The notes below the pieces were generated by a model. That model made no database searches and was not told where the DNA came from. It saw nothing but the letters and a program-made list of their open reading frames with translations. Shown here in pieces: positions 44,901-56,900 of a stretch of 64,000 nt of DNA. Both the position numbers and the translations under genes were made by a program. Source of the stretch: Apoda limacodes (lineage: Eukaryota; Arthropoda; Insecta; Lepidoptera; Limacodidae); NCBI GenBank assembly GCA_946406115.1, contig OX291553.1:2113001-2177000 (forward strand). Reading direction: 5' to 3'. The first letter of the stretch is position 1. Every line of letters begins with the position of its first letter.

Positions 44901-47900
44901 TGGTGCATAAACATCGTATAATCCTGTGAGCAAAGTGTTAAAGACAGTTACTTCTTCGTCAACCGTAATTGCATTAAATCAATCATCAAAACCAGTCCGT
45001 GTTTGCGGCATCAATACGTAATCGGTCAACAGAAATTTTAATGAATTAGTAGAAGCTCGGGAGGCCGGGGTCGCGTACCCGTGTATTCGGAAATGAATAC
45101 CCCTGACACTATACACCCTAAATTACGTAAATGGTTTTATTATTTCGTAAAACTATTTAAATACTACAATTAATATAAATATGTGATTATATTGTAGTAA
45201 CTATAATATTGTATTTTGTATTGTAAAATTATCATTATGTATCCGAAACATAGCTTATTTTTAACCGATTTCAAAAAAGGAGGAGGTTCTCAATTCATAT
45301 GTTTGTATTTTATTTTTATGTATGTTCGGGCATAACTCCGTCATATATAGACGGATTTTCAAAATCCTTTTTTCATTTAAAAGGTACTCCTACTAATGTT
45401 GTGAATTTAAAACTTAATCTTTGGTCAAAAAAAATAATTGGAATTAATTAGGAACTGGTGAATCGCCTTTTATGTTGATGATTATACAAAATTTTGTAAC
45501 GAGTATCGATGTTTTTTGAGTACAAAAGTGAAAAAAAAGGCTTCAAAAAGATACACTAAAAAGTAAAAATTATTACTTATTTCCAAAAATCTGATTTGAA
45601 TTAAAGTTTGAAGTTGGTGTCTACGTACCTAAACACAATTTTATATTATTTCCATTTTAATTGGTTTACCTTTTCATCCTAGCTTTTATCCTACCGTAGT
45701 TTTTAATATTATTGGGAACTTTGTTGTAAAAGTGTAAATATTGCGCCATAAAAGAGTTACTTATTTTGTGTAGACGTGTATCGTGGACCAACAGCTTATT
45801 TTTACTTCTAGTATTTACTTTTTGAACGTCACTTTTCTTGCTGAACTATTAATGTTTTTATGTACATATAAAAGATTTTCATATTTGTACTGCGACGCTA
45901 AAGTTAAAATATTTACTTCCCTAAGCATATCCAACAGTTTTTGTAACAGAAGTTTTTTGGCTAGGTTATGAATATGAGGACCCCATTGAAGTTTGGAGTC
46001 TAGCGTTATGCCAAGAAAAACTATTGAATTAACAAGTTCTAATTGCCATTAATATTAATACATGTTTGTATCTTACTAACATTTGGTTATGTAAATTTAA
46101 TACATTTGGGTTTTTAGGGTTCCGTACCCAAAAGGTAATAAGCGGAACCCTGTTACTAAGACTCCGCTGTCCGTCCGTCTGTCACCAGGCTGTATCTCAT
46201 GAACCGTCATAGACAGTTGAAATTTTCACAGAAGATGTATTTCTATTGCCGCTATAACAGCAAATACTAAAAAACTGAATAACATGAATATTTAAGGGGG
46301 CTCCCATACTACAATCGTATTTTTTTGCTCGATTTTGCTCGATATTAATAACGGCAACTGGTAGAGGCTTAAAATATTCACAGAATTTATTTAGTTATAT
46401 AGTCACTTTGAAAATAAATAATTGAATTAAAATAAAGAAAATATTTAAGGGGGGCTCCCATATAAGAAACGTGATTTTTTTGCTGTGATTTATAGATATT
46501 TTATCTCAAATCGAGATCGGTCTGGCCAAGGTCTCTGACTGGGGACGGAAAACTTCTGCGCGTTTACCGCTAAGAAAACCCCATTCACTGTGGTCCCATA
46601 ATTCCAGAACACTCCCCTCTCCATCTCCAAGAGCATTGGGATCCTTGGTGATGACATCTCCAGCGATGTTCAGTTTCGAGATCATTTGCTAGACAAGGTA
46701 AAGCTGGCGTCCAAAAAACTTGGTGTACTCAACAGAGCGAAGCAGTACTTCACGTCGGGGCAAAGGTTGCTGCTTTGTAAGTCGCAAGTCCGACCCTAAA
46801 TGGAGTACTGCTGCCATCGCTGGGCGGGTGCCTCGAATACCGGCTTGGCCCGTTTGACTAGGTTCGACGACGGGCTGTGAGAATAGTCGACGATCCCAAA
46901 CTCACTTGCGGTATCGAGCCCTTAAGTCTGAGGAGAGACTTTGCCTCCCTGTGTGTTCTACCGCTTGAACAATGGGTTGTGTTCTGAGGAGTTGTTCAAA
47001 ATGATGCCCACGGCTACTTTCTACCATCGCACCGCTCGCCATCGGCAGGGAATTCATTCTCACACTTTAGAACCTAATTGGTCGCGTACAGTGCGGTTTC
47101 AAAGAAACTTCCTCCCGCGTAAACTGTAATTCAGGTCACATTTTTGGCAAAAAGTAATTATTTTTACCTTTTTAGGGCATCTTTTTGAAGCTGGTTGCTT
47201 TTTTTTTTGATAAAGGTGTTTATTTTTTACTTTTGAGTGACGAATTGCTTTTTTTCCTCGAACGCTAAGAATCGAGTATCGGTGACTCGTAACAAAATTC
47301 AATACAATTATCAACATCTTAAATATATTAATCGGTTAAAAAGCTATACTATAATTGTATAATTTGCGTTTAAAATTCTTTGAATTTGTTCGTTCATTTA
47401 AATCAATATCAAGGGAAAGTTATTTAGATGACAAAGATATTTTTTTAATATTGTCTAAAAACTAACCTACTGAATCGATTTTGATAAAATTTACTCGCAA
47501 GAATATCCTGTCAAATAAAAATAAATCACGTAAATCTGTTCATAAACAAAAAAATTATGGCTTAACATCCATAATATATGTATATATATATATGCAGTCG
47601 AATTGAGAAACTCCTCCTTTTTTGAAGTCGGTTAAAAGTAGTGGCTAAGGGTTGTACTGTAACATGAATTATTAAGTTTATAGTTTTTACAGGAAGTGCT
47701 CAAAGGTCTGTGGTGTTTTTTTAATTCTAATTAAATGTATTTATGATACCCGTAGGACTAATGTTCAACATTATTTTTTAATAATTATTTGCTAAAATTG
47801 GACTTGAGTTAAGATGTTCAGTTTTTTTTAATGGAATATTGCTAAAGCTTCAAAGGCAACAGCTACCTCAGAAGTTGTTTATAAAATAGTATCATCTACA

Positions 47901-50900
47901 ATCAACTCAAAGCCCTGAAAAGGATTCCTAGCTTTATCAGTTTCATTATTTATTATGTTCCATGTAGTTTTTATTTTATATGTTAAATTTTTTACTTTTT
48001 TCTGAGATGAATTGATTTTGCACCAAGATAGACTTTTTTAAAGGTTTTTGAGTATTTTTTTTATATATTCCCTAAATATTTGGCTATAATTATATGTTCT
48101 TTCTTTATATAATTCATACATTTAACGCTTACTTTTATAAATAAGTGGGTAGCCCATTCACTAAAAGTAAAATGACTGGAAATATAAATATAATATAAAC
48201 ATATTTGGACATTGCACACAGCACCGTCTGGCCTCAAAGTAAGCAAAGCTTGTGTTATGGATACCAGACAACGGCTACAAGTACATACATTTTGTAAATA
48301 CATACATATCATACATAAATACAGCCAGACTCAAGATAAACACAAATGTTTATTACATAAATGTTTGTTCTGTGCGGGAATCGAACCCACACCCTCTGCA
48401 CCACAGTCGGGACCACTACCAACTAGGGAGTCGAGGGAGGGAGAGAGGAAAATAACTTTCTGTTTTGCAGTAAATATTTTGTTATACTTTGTAGTAATTG
48501 GGTTGCCATTATAAAGTAAATTCGGAAGTTTATGCAATAAGTTAGATTTAATTGATTCAATCGGTTTAGTTGTAATTGGTATAACTTTAATTTACTTTTT
48601 AGTAATACTATTATTTCTTTCTAAAACCACTAACTGTCCACAATGATCTGACTCTAGATTGCTTATAATTGATTTTTGAATTGGTTAAATTTATGATTTT
48701 TTTTGAGTTTTTGAATAGATTAAAAACTGTGTGTCTCAAAATGATCACTAGTAGTTTATTGTGGTTTTGCGGTTTCCCAGTTTGCCACTGATAGCCCTCT
48801 GAGATTTAACGAGTTATATTAATAAGTAACTATTATTTTCTTTAAAGTATCGAAATTAATTTAATTTACAGGTTCACGGATGACCTTTCGGAGTTTTTTG
48901 GACCATCAATGGCAATATATTATTTTTTTCATCTGGTTATTGGTTGTCTACTGCTTTTGGAATGCTCCACGATTGTAAGTGCTTAAAGACAAAGGTGTGA
49001 AGTTAATTTACCCATGATTGCTCAAACTTCAATTTTACAACTTTATCAATTTATTTATATTTAACTCAGCAGTCCCTGTTAAGGAGTACCTCCAGTTCTC
49101 CTATTCCAGAACGAAGTCATAAGCCATATTCTACCGCGTGGGTCCATGCGGATTGACGAACGTTCTCAAGTTGGTGGTTACACAACTACCTCTGACTTAG
49201 CTTTACAACAATAGCCAGGACCGACATACGACATATATTATAGTAAACAAGCTTTATCTGTAAGTAAAAAGTATACGAACGAAACACATAAGTTAAGAAC
49301 GTCTTTTTATTCTATTTGCCTATAATAGCACGAATATTTATATTAAAATCTAATGTAAAATTGACGTATAACAGATGTTATAAATAAATATATGAATATG
49401 AATATGAATTAGGGTCCAAAGAAATTGTTCTTTTAGGGTTCCGTACTGAAAGGTACAAAACGGGACCCTATTACTAAGACTTCGCTGTCTGTCTGTCACC
49501 AGGCTGTATATCATGAACCGTGATATTTAGAAAGTTTAAATTTTTACAGAAGATGTATTTATGTTGCCGCTATAACAACAAATACTAAAAAACAGAATAA
49601 AATAAATATTTAAGGGGCTCACATACAAGAAACGTGATTTTTTTGCTCGTTTTTGCTCGATATTGATAACGGCAACAGGTAGATGCTTGAATTACTCACA
49701 GAATATTTAGTTATGTATTCACTTTAAAAATTTAAATAAAACAAATATTTAAGGGGAGCTCCCATTCAACGAATTGGGTGATTTTTTTGCCGTTTTTATA
49801 GATAATGGTACGGAACTTTTCGTGCGCGAGTCCGACTCGCACCTGTTCGCTTTCTTAACCTTAAGTGTTAGTTCAAGCATTACACGGAAACCACAAACCA
49901 ATTGAAGCCATCCTGGTAGATTTAATGTATGGGTCTGCGATTAACAGATACGACAACTAAACCAGGTGTTCTAAATAAGAAGCAGAATTAATAAATTTGC
50001 AGTTGAACCATAGATACAGGTGTCAGTTATTAATTGACTGATGGTATGTTTTCAGATGCAAGACCTGAACGCTCTGGGGCGTTACGGACCACTCACGTTT
50101 ATAGTATTCGGCCAATTGATGCAAACTTCTATAATATTTGAAATTGTTGGATCCATGGTATACATATTATACTCCTTCAGATTTTTTAAACCTAAAGTAT
50201 AAATCTATGACATGGTGCAATACCTGATTTATGTTTAAGTTAATTCAAATAAATTAACTAACCACTAATGAACAATCAGTTACCCATTACGTATTTTAGA
50301 ATACGGACAACCGGATTTTTGATATACCTACTTTATTATCAACATTCTAATACACCAGAATAAAGTAAATAAACCACAAAAAAGTGATAAAATCATTTTA
50401 AGATATACAGTATAACCAATATACAGTGTCGATTAGCCTCAGGAAGTGAACGAAACAACTACACGGAATCCAAAATTATGTCAAACATCAAGTATTATTG
50501 AAGGGGTTGGACGAGTTAGATACATAGATAGATAGATAAATACTTTATAGAACACCAACATGTTTTCATTCACATAAATCCTCAAACGATGGATTTTCCA
50601 TTGCGATCAAGAACTCATCATTACCTGTATTTAATGATACTGTCATTAAATGCAGGGTATGATGAGTTCTTAATCGCAATGGAAAATCTATCGTTTGAGG
50701 TATTATCAGCGAACGAGACTTGGATCAAAGAGAGGGGAAGAGCGTGCTTCTGTTATACCTGGGTACCGATTTAGACATGTGCCTCGTCCCTGTAATATCC
50801 GAGGTGGTCGTGGAGGTGGGATAGGTTTTACAAAAATAGGATAAATGCGCGTACTATACATCATACTGTCTCTGAGTTTGTTGAGCTGATGTGGATCAAA

Positions 50901-53900
50901 TTAACGGTAAATACAGTAAAAATTATTACATAGCAGATTGTATACTTATAGATTATATAGATATATTTAAAAATCATCAGCATAAAGATGATAATAACAA
51001 TTTTCCATGCAAGAAGTGATTTCAGCAGTGTAAATTATGAAGAGAAGTGGCCCAAGAGCAGAGCGTTGCGGTGCACCTCATTTTACTGGCTGTTGGGAAG
51101 AAGACAATTTGCTACCATTGACTTTTTTAATTTCAACATACTGATACCTGTTCTTAAGATAACTGTCAAACCACCCCAATGCAGTAGTATCAAATCCATA
51201 ATAAGACAATTTTGACATAAAAAGAGCTAAATTTATTGTTTCGAAAGCACGGGGAAAATCTAACAATGCCAATATAGACCCCATATCCTTGTCCCAAAAA
51301 GATAACAAATTATCAACAACATCCATTAAGGCTGTAGAGGAACTGTGATTTTTTTCGAAAACCGGACTATAAGTAAGGAAGTATTTTATTTTGTTCGAGG
51401 TATTCATGTACTTATGGGAAAACCATTTTTTCAAGGATTTTAGATATGGTAGACAAAATATTGATTGGACGAAAGGCTTTTTTATGGATTGGGTGAGCTG
51501 TTTTAGGAATGGGCTTCACTTTTGCAATTTTCTACAAATCAGGATATGTTGAAGTAGTTATTGATTTATTCACTATATTAGTTAATTACACTTAAGGTCT
51601 GAGGCATAGTTATTAATAAAATTTCAAAGGAAATTTGGTCAGTTCCCTGCGCATTTGTGCTTCAGCCTTTCTTATAGTTAAAATTTTTTCTTCATTTACT
51701 GGAGAAAGATGGAAAGTGTCTGAACTAAACCTTTGAAATTCATAGAATGTGAGAGTTGAAATGTCAACTATATCAATAACAGGCAATTTTAAAAAAAGGT
51801 GGATTGACACTGTCAGAAGCATTACATAATTCGAACATTGAGATACTATGAATACTCTTCTTAAGACTGTTTGACTTAAGATTCTTCCAAAGGAGTTTAG
51901 GATTATAAATTTTTAAAGGAACCAGGCAGGAATTAGAATAGTACCTAGATCACCTTAACTCCATTCATAACAAAATACGTTTTACATATGAAATGGAAAG
52001 TGAAAGTTCAATGGCATTCTTAGATGTTAAATTGAATGTAAGGGAAGATGGCTCTCTGGGGCATACTGTAAACCCACACACACGGACAGATACCTGAACG
52101 CCTCCTCGAATCATTACCCGCGTCACCTACAATCAATTGAGACGTCTCTGAATAATCGAGCTCATGACCTTTGTGACTCTGAACATTTAGATACTGAGCT
52201 GGCACACGTTCAGGAGGCACTCGAGAAAAACGGGTACAAAACAAGTAGAAGAAGTTCAGGTCGCCGTAACATAAGTACGAAGAATCCAGAGGTTAGCAGA
52301 CAGCCAGCGTTTATGCCCTATATCAAAGGAGTAACGGATAAAATTGGATCGCTTTTGAAACAATTTTTAATTAAGACGGTGTATGTTCCGTACTCCAAAA
52401 TTAAACAGCAGGTGCGCACGCCAAAGGACGTAATCCCGTACCAAAAACCAGGTGTCTACAAAATTGACTGCAGCTGCGGCAGTTCCTCCATTGGCCAGAC
52501 CAAACGCACAATTGCGGACAGGGTCAAAGAACATATTGCTGCTGTAAAGAATTGCCAGACGACAAAATCAGCTATAGCAGAACATCTAAATAACTCAAAT
52601 TCCAACCACTGGATTGAGCTCCACCAGCCTAAGGTTTGTCCACCGATCGCCAATATTACCGAAGATTGGTACGCGAAGCGATTGATATAAAAAAAGCATA
52701 AGAACTTCAATCGTGCGGATGGATACAAACTGTCGCCTGCATGGAATCTAGTCATAGGAACATACAGCTCTCGAGTTTCACCGGCGAACGCACCCGAGGA
52801 CACCGTTAGTGTTGTGTGTAGTGATTTTGAAAATTATAAAGATAAAGTGAGGGTAGTTCAAGAGGACGCCTTCACTCGAAGCCGAAGACACCCAGCCGAA
52901 ACATCGGGAAAAAGGTATTTTGCCAAATGACGCGTTTAATCCCGTTTTATTATTTTTAAATGAGGAGTTTAGGATTGTTTGTATTATTAATGATATGATG
53001 CTCATAATACTTTTTGTTTACTATGTATAGCTCCCGTAACAACTTTCTTACGTTTTTATAAAACTGTTTATGTGAATCGAATGTAACTCGATTACGATTG
53101 TAGCTATTATTTCTTATTTAAATCATTTTCCTAACAGTAACTGTCAATCATAGCGAAGAATGTTTTTTAATACTTCAACTTCAACTTCGCTGATAATACC
53201 TCAAACGTCAGATTTTCCTTCGCGATTAAGAACTCATCATAACCTGTATTTAATGACAGGATCATATATAGTTCTCACAGGAGATTTTCATTTTAATATA
53301 ATAAATAAAGAGGATAACAAAACTAAACTATTAGATTTCTTGTCGTCTAGCTATTCGCTTTTCTGGTATGATATGGTAAGCTCTGTTAGTAATTTGAAAA
53401 AGCAGGTTTCCACACGAAGGCCAAACTGGGTTGCAGCTTCTGAAGGTAACTGCTTGCATTGCTGTAGATCGGTTAGTAAATGACTATAGTGTTTCTTTTT
53501 GCCAAACTGTGTTTTCAAAAACCCGCCCAGTTTTTTTTATTATACCTCTAAGGTGACAAACAAGCCTACGGTCCGCCTGATGGTAAGCGGTCACAGTAGC
53601 CTATGGACGCTTGCAACACCAGGGGCATCACTCGCGCGTTGCCAAACCTTCAGAAATCTAATAACTTCTTTTTTGAAGAACCCCATACTGTAGTCCTTAG
53701 AGAAAACCTTGGCAGGGAGCTCATTCCACAGCCCAAGCGTTCGTGGGATGAAGTTTCTCTGAAACCGCACTGTACGCGACCATTTCGGTTCCAAAGTGTG
53801 AGAATGAATTCCCTGTCGATGGCGAGCGGTGCGATGATAGAAAGTAGCCGTGGGCATCATTTCGAACAATTCCTCAGACCACAACCCATTGTACAAGCGG

Positions 53901-56900
53901 TAGAACACACACAGGGAGGCAAAGTCTCTCCTCAGACTTAAGGGCTCGATACCGCAAGTGAGTTTGGGATCGTCGACAATTGTCACAGCCCGTCGTTGAA
54001 CCGAGTCAAAACGGCCAAGCTGGTATCCGGGTGCACCTGCCCAAAGATGGCAGCAGTACTCCATATGGGGCCGGACTTGCGACTTGTAAAGTAGCAACCT
54101 TTGCCCCGACGTGAAGTATTGCTTCGCTCTGTTGAGTACACCAAGTTTTTTGGACGCCAGCTTTACGTTGTCTAGCAAATGATCTCGGAACTGAACATCG
54201 CTGGAGATGTCAACGCCAAGGATCCCAATGCTCTTGGAGATGGAAAGGGGAGTGTTCTGGAATTGTGGGACTACAGTGAATGGGGTTTTCTTAGCGGTGA
54301 ACGCGCAGACTTGTGTCTTTGAAGGGTTGAATCGGACCAAGTTTAGTCAGAGACCTTGGACAGACCGATCTCGAATTGAGACACAAGTTCTTCACGGATG
54401 CTTGCACGGCCCGTGTAATAAGCGTCTCCAGTACTGTCATCTGCATAGCAATGTATGTTGTTGATGTCCAACATATCATTGATGTGCAGTATAAACAGCG
54501 TAGGAGACAGCACAGAGACTTGCGGGACACCAGCATTAATGTCTATGCTATCAGAGCAACTACCGTCAACTACGGCTCGTATGCGTCTGCCGGACAAAAA
54601 GCTAGCCACCCATTTGCACAAACCCTCGGGCACTCCGTAAGATGGCAACTTCGATGGAAGACCCCGGTGCCAGACCCGATCGAACGCCTTCGCTGTGTCT
54701 GGGCTACATGCCAATGCCTCCCCCTGACTCTCGATGGCTAGTGCCCATCGGTGTGTGAGATACACTAGAAGGTCACCAGTTGAGCGACCGTGGCGAAAGC
54801 CATATTGACGGTCACTGATCAGGTCGTGTTTTTCTATGTATCTCAAAAGCTGTGTGTTGATCACACGCTCCATCACCTCGGAGAGGAGAGAGGTTATAGC
54901 GATAGGCCTGTTATTCGATGGATCTGATCTATCGCCCTTTTTGGGCACCGGGTGCACATTCGCAGTCTTCCATGAAGACGAAAATTGCCTAGTGTGGTAG
55001 GAAAGCGTGAAGAGGCGCGTGAATACAGGGCATAACTCAGGAGCACAATGCTTAAGCACCACTGCTGGTATGCCGTCTGGCCCACTCAACTTATGAACGT
55101 CTAGGGAAAGCAACGCCCGCCGGACCTCGCGCTGTGTTATAGAGATTTCCGGCATGGTCTTACCGCACCACGGTAAAGTAGGTGGTACAGCGCCTTCGTC
55201 GTTCACATTCGAGTTAGAGGCAAAGAGACTGCCCAATAGATCGGCTTTCTCTTTTGCACTGTGGGTCAAGTCACCATCGGTCTTTCGCAGTGGTGGTAAC
55301 GACGACTGGCAGAAGTTCCCCTCGTTAGCTTTAGCAAGCGACCAGAAAGCACGACTCCCAGAAGGATAGCTCGCAAGTCGCCCACCTATTTTGCCTATAG
55401 CAGATCTGCCTCCACGGGTACGATACATAAAATTCTCGCAATCCATCCCAGTCTGCCGACTTATAATGCCACTCACGACGCCAATTAGTTGGCCCAGAAG
55501 GATCGGGTTGTGTGCATGACATTTGAGTCCAGACGAGACAGTGGTCCGAGGAGCCAAGAGGCGCATCCACTGAGACGGAGTATCCATCCGGACGTGTAGT
55601 CAGCAGAAGGTCCAGTAAGGAGCTCGTATGGTCTTCTATATCTGGTATTCTCGTTGGAGAAAGAACCAGCTGAGAGTCCCTGCACAGTTATTGGTTCGAG
55701 AACTAAGCCACTCACGATGGTGGGCGTTAAGGTCTCCCAAAATAACTAATTCTGCTGTGGGATATTGCTCTAGAACTTTGTCAGTCGTCAAACTCAGGTG
55801 CTTGAAGAGTCGAGTTACGTCCGTGTCACCGCTATGAGACCTGTATAGGCACGCATAGAGACGAGTGTGGCCGCCATGATCTGCGCGCACCCACAATATC
55901 CACAAGTCCCTGCCTTCGAGGCTATGAAGTCGGCGAGAGCAGATATCCTCCCGGACGAACAGACATACACCGGCACGACTCAAAAAATTGTGCTCGAGTT
56001 TGTAGCCGGGATAACGAAGGTATGATGTGTCGGCCGGGCAGGATATCTGCGTCTCCGTTAGAAAAAGAATGGTTGGCTGCGCAGTCTCGAGATGGTGGTG
56101 GACTGCGTTAAGATTTGCGTGAATACCTCTTATGTTGCAAAAATCCACATTATATGTGGATGGAGTAGCCTTAGTTCTTTTTTCTTTTTCTGGCCATTTT
56201 GTATGAAGTTACTTAGACTAGTGATGAGGATTCACTGCACAGACAGCTTAGAAGACAAAAAGTTGCGGTACTAAGACTGCCAAAGCTCAACACAGATGAT
56301 ACGGTTTCTGGCACGGCGGGCGGAAGGGCCCCTGATCCCCCTCTGTTGTAGTAGCCGGGTCCACTCCGGTCTCCTTCTCCGGCACGACTACTACTTCAGA
56401 GACTTTACACAGGTTGGCGGATCAGCCTCCCAGGGCGGAGATTAAGTGATCCCTGGGTTCGGGAACCCGATCAACCTGCGGGCGGCCAGCGGTCAGCCGT
56501 TTCATCAGGTCTCCCTGACCGCCGAACCAGCACGCCGCGTCTACGCCGAGCAATGACAGCAACAAGCACCGTCGGTCCTCCGCTGTCCGCGCAGCGAATC
56601 CTCAAAGAGAGCTCTGGCATCCTTACTCACCGCCAGGAACACAACACTACTCAATGTTAGTGTTATTGTGGCCGCGGTTTTCTGTAAGGTAGAGGGACTT
56701 TCCCAGTTCGGGCCGCTCATTCGAGCAAGTACTCGCTATGCCCCGCTTTATTTGTTCGGGCAGCTTATTCGAGCGAGTACTTGCAGCGCCTACCTATAAC
56801 TATATCTGATTGTGTCGTCTGGCAATTCTTTACAGCAGCAATACGTTCTTTGACCCTGTCCGCAATTGTGCGTTTGGTCTGGCCAATGGAGGAACTGCCG

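Larger units (their letters stand above)
42615..45055 (-). mobile_element. Family B CR1/Jockey-like LINE, large 5'-truncated copy
   Basis: Minus-strand element whose 3' end is at about 42615 (TTTATTGCACAATTTAAAGAG, GCTAAAAAGCGATCTCTACC; same tail as at 6400) and whose 5' end is near 45055, in the linker between endonuclease and RT. The second large copy, at 59755-62160, carries the ORF1 and endonuclease that this one lacks. Lies in OR intron 4. Confidence 0.8.
45259..47637. mobile_element. Terminal-inverted-repeat element interior filled by other transposons
   Basis: A 38-bp sequence at 45259-45296 (TTTTAACCGATTTCAAAAAA...) recurs as its reverse complement at 47600-47637 with two mismatches by hand count. 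Between them lie original-looking MITE sequence (about 45297-45700 and 47130-47599), a family E piece, a GGTTCC repeat and a family J piece. It is either one MITE-like element enlarged by nested insertions or two partial copies in opposite orientation. No target duplication was found. Confidence 0.6.
53540..56797 (-). mobile_element. Family J LINE, near full-length copy
   Basis: Longest family J copy. The 5' UTR is about 56797-56150 (with GAGCGAGTACTTGC and GAGCAAGTACTCGC), followed by endonuclease, RT and a 3' end near 53540 (AAGGTGACAAACAAGC; GTCCGCCTGATGGTAAGC). There are frameshifts near 55680 and 55400 and a short deletion near 54341. The 5' edge coincides with the end of PLE similarity at about 56800, so it appears inserted in or beside the PLE. 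It lies in the spacer of the inverted repeat. Confidence 0.85.

Noticed and set aside
50940..51915. Twin-priming explanation for the opposed family C pieces
   Set aside because: Twin priming would place the inverted 5' segment on the other side of the RT. The observed order (plus endonuclease, then minus RT ending at YADD) needs a different rearrangement.
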